Below are positions 63,453-64,000 of a stretch of DNA of 64,000 nucleotides, piece after piece (the stretch's first letter is position 1; the number at the start of each line of letters is the position of its first letter). A program made the translations under genes and the position numbers. Location of the stretch: assembly GCA_030603695.1 (NCBI GenBank), contig JAUVXF010000010.1, positions 1-64,000 on the forward strand. Direction: 5' to 3'. Source of the stretch: Natronohydrobacter sp. (GTDB lineage: Bacteria; Pseudomonadota; Alphaproteobacteria; Rhodobacterales; Rhodobacteraceae). The notes under the pieces are model-generated. The model saw nothing but the letters and a program-made list of their open reading frames with translations. It did not search any database and was not told the DNA's origin.

Positions 63453-64000
63453 ATGAGTTTTTCCATCGCAGGCAAAACCGCCATTGTAACCGGCGCGGCT
63501 AATGGCGTGGGGCTGGCAATCGCCCGCCATTTCGTCGATCAGGGCGCGAATGTGGTGCTGACAGACCGGGATGAAACCCGCCTGAAAGCAGAGCTTAGCG
63601 CCCTGTCTGGCACCACCGACAGTGCCATTTTCTTTGCAGGCGATCTGCGCGAAAGGCTGACACTGGCCAATCTGATTTCCGCCACTGTGGATGCCTATGA
63701 CAGAATCGATATTCTTGTAAATGCAACGCGGCAATGCTTGGCCTCTGATCCGCTGGATGACCAAAGCGACGCAGTGCAAGACGCGCTGCACCAAAACCTG
63801 ATTGCCAGCCTGAAACTTAGCCAGATGGTTGCCAAACGCATGATTGCGCAGGCCGAAGGGCTGGAAGAGCGCAAGAATGCGATTGGCTCTATCATCAACC
63901 TGTCCTCCATTGCCGCGCGGCGCACCCAGCCCGAATTGATGGCTTATTCCATTGCCTCTGCCGCGCTGGATCAGATGACGCGCTCTATGGCTGTGGCTTT
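63453..64000 (+). CDS. SDR oxidoreductase, 3' end beyond the window
   Basis: At least 182 residues, open at the window end and therefore missing from the ORF track. Starts MSFSIAGKTAIVTGAANGVG, the Rossmann cofactor loop; ILVNATRQCL stands where NNAG is usual, and INLSSIAARR with YSIASAAL gives the Ser and Tyr. The position four after Tyr reads Ala (YSIAS) rather than giving the usual Y-x3-K, so activity is uncertain. Substrate unknown. Confidence 0.85.
   Translation, partial: MSFSIAGKTAIVTGAANGVGLAIARHFVDQGANVVLTDRDETRLKAELSALSGTTDSAIFFAGDLRERLTLANLISATVDAYDRIDILVNATRQCLASDPLDDQSDAVQDALHQNLIASLKLSQMVAKRMIAQAEGLEERKNAIGSIINLSSIAARRTQPELMAYSIASAALDQMTRSMAVA

Overview
The window reads as a chromosomal segment of a high-GC alphaproteobacterium, most likely a Rhodobacteraceae/Paracoccaceae member. 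Evidence: the folB-folP-glmM and pst-pho gene blocks, a beta-hydroxyaspartate cycle operon, an AcuI-type reductase, an AerR/PpaA-like SCHIC protein, GANTC (CcrM) sites and family-typical intergenic repeats. A phototrophic or alkaliphilic relative (Roseinatronobacter/Rhodobaca type) is a guess, prompted by the SCHIC protein and the Na+-dependent bicarbonate uptake genes. Nearly all genes share GC-rich codon use; the one clear exception is an AT-rich two-gene island at about 46.7-48.6 kb.

Layout. 1-1.2 kb: the end of an IS5-type transposase abuts a truncated NCS2 purine/pyrimidine permease. 1.2-4.9 kb (-): folB, folP, glmM. 5.1-13.9 kb (-): complete phosphate regulon pstS-pstC-pstA-pstB-phoR-phoU-phoB with a Pho box and an attenuator-like hairpin behind pstS. 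14.2-28.4 kb: galactoside cassette. An IclR regulator and an ABC ATPase (-) diverge from a binding protein, two permeases, GH4 alpha-galactosidase, the non-phosphorylating (De Ley-Doudoroff) galactose pathway, galactose mutarotase and GH42 beta-galactosidase (+). 28.4-34.0 kb: SCHIC/B12-binding-fold protein, a small zinc-ribbon protein, and a Wza/Wzc/Wzb-like polysaccharide export set. 34.4-39.3 kb: cobO, ilvD, and the bicarbonate transporter SbtA with its PII-like partner SbtB, divergent from a NhaR-like LysR regulator. 39.3-41.2 kb: FCD-GntR regulator divergent from acuI. 41.2-46.7 kb: bhcD-bhcC-bhcB-bhcA (-) divergent from bhcR (+), the glycolate/glyoxylate assimilation cycle.

46.8-48.6 kb: AT-rich FRG-domain gene translationally coupled to a DUF262 gene, the best candidate for an undescribed (possibly anti-phage) system. 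48.6-52.4 kb: LysR regulator, S49 peptidase, small membrane zinc-ribbon protein, cation/Ca2+ exchanger, FolM-like SDR. 52.4-52.66 kb: AT-rich gap with a perfect DnaA box and three GANTC sites. 52.7-56.9 kb: uvrC, then rpe-gph-TDT transporter (-). 57.7-64 kb: D,D-carboxypeptidase with SPOR domain, DNA polymerase IV with zinc-finger ends, HAD hydrolase, clpS, an RsmC-like methyltransferase and an SDR cut by the window edge.

Carbon flow links several blocks: SbtAB (bicarbonate), rpe and gph (pentose phosphate/phosphoglycolate), the bhc cycle (glyoxylate to oxaloacetate) and AcuI (acryloyl-CoA to propionyl-CoA) would suit an organism that handles C1-C3 metabolites. No rRNA, tRNA or CRISPR array was seen. 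All functional calls rest on reading the protein sequences; no database search was run.
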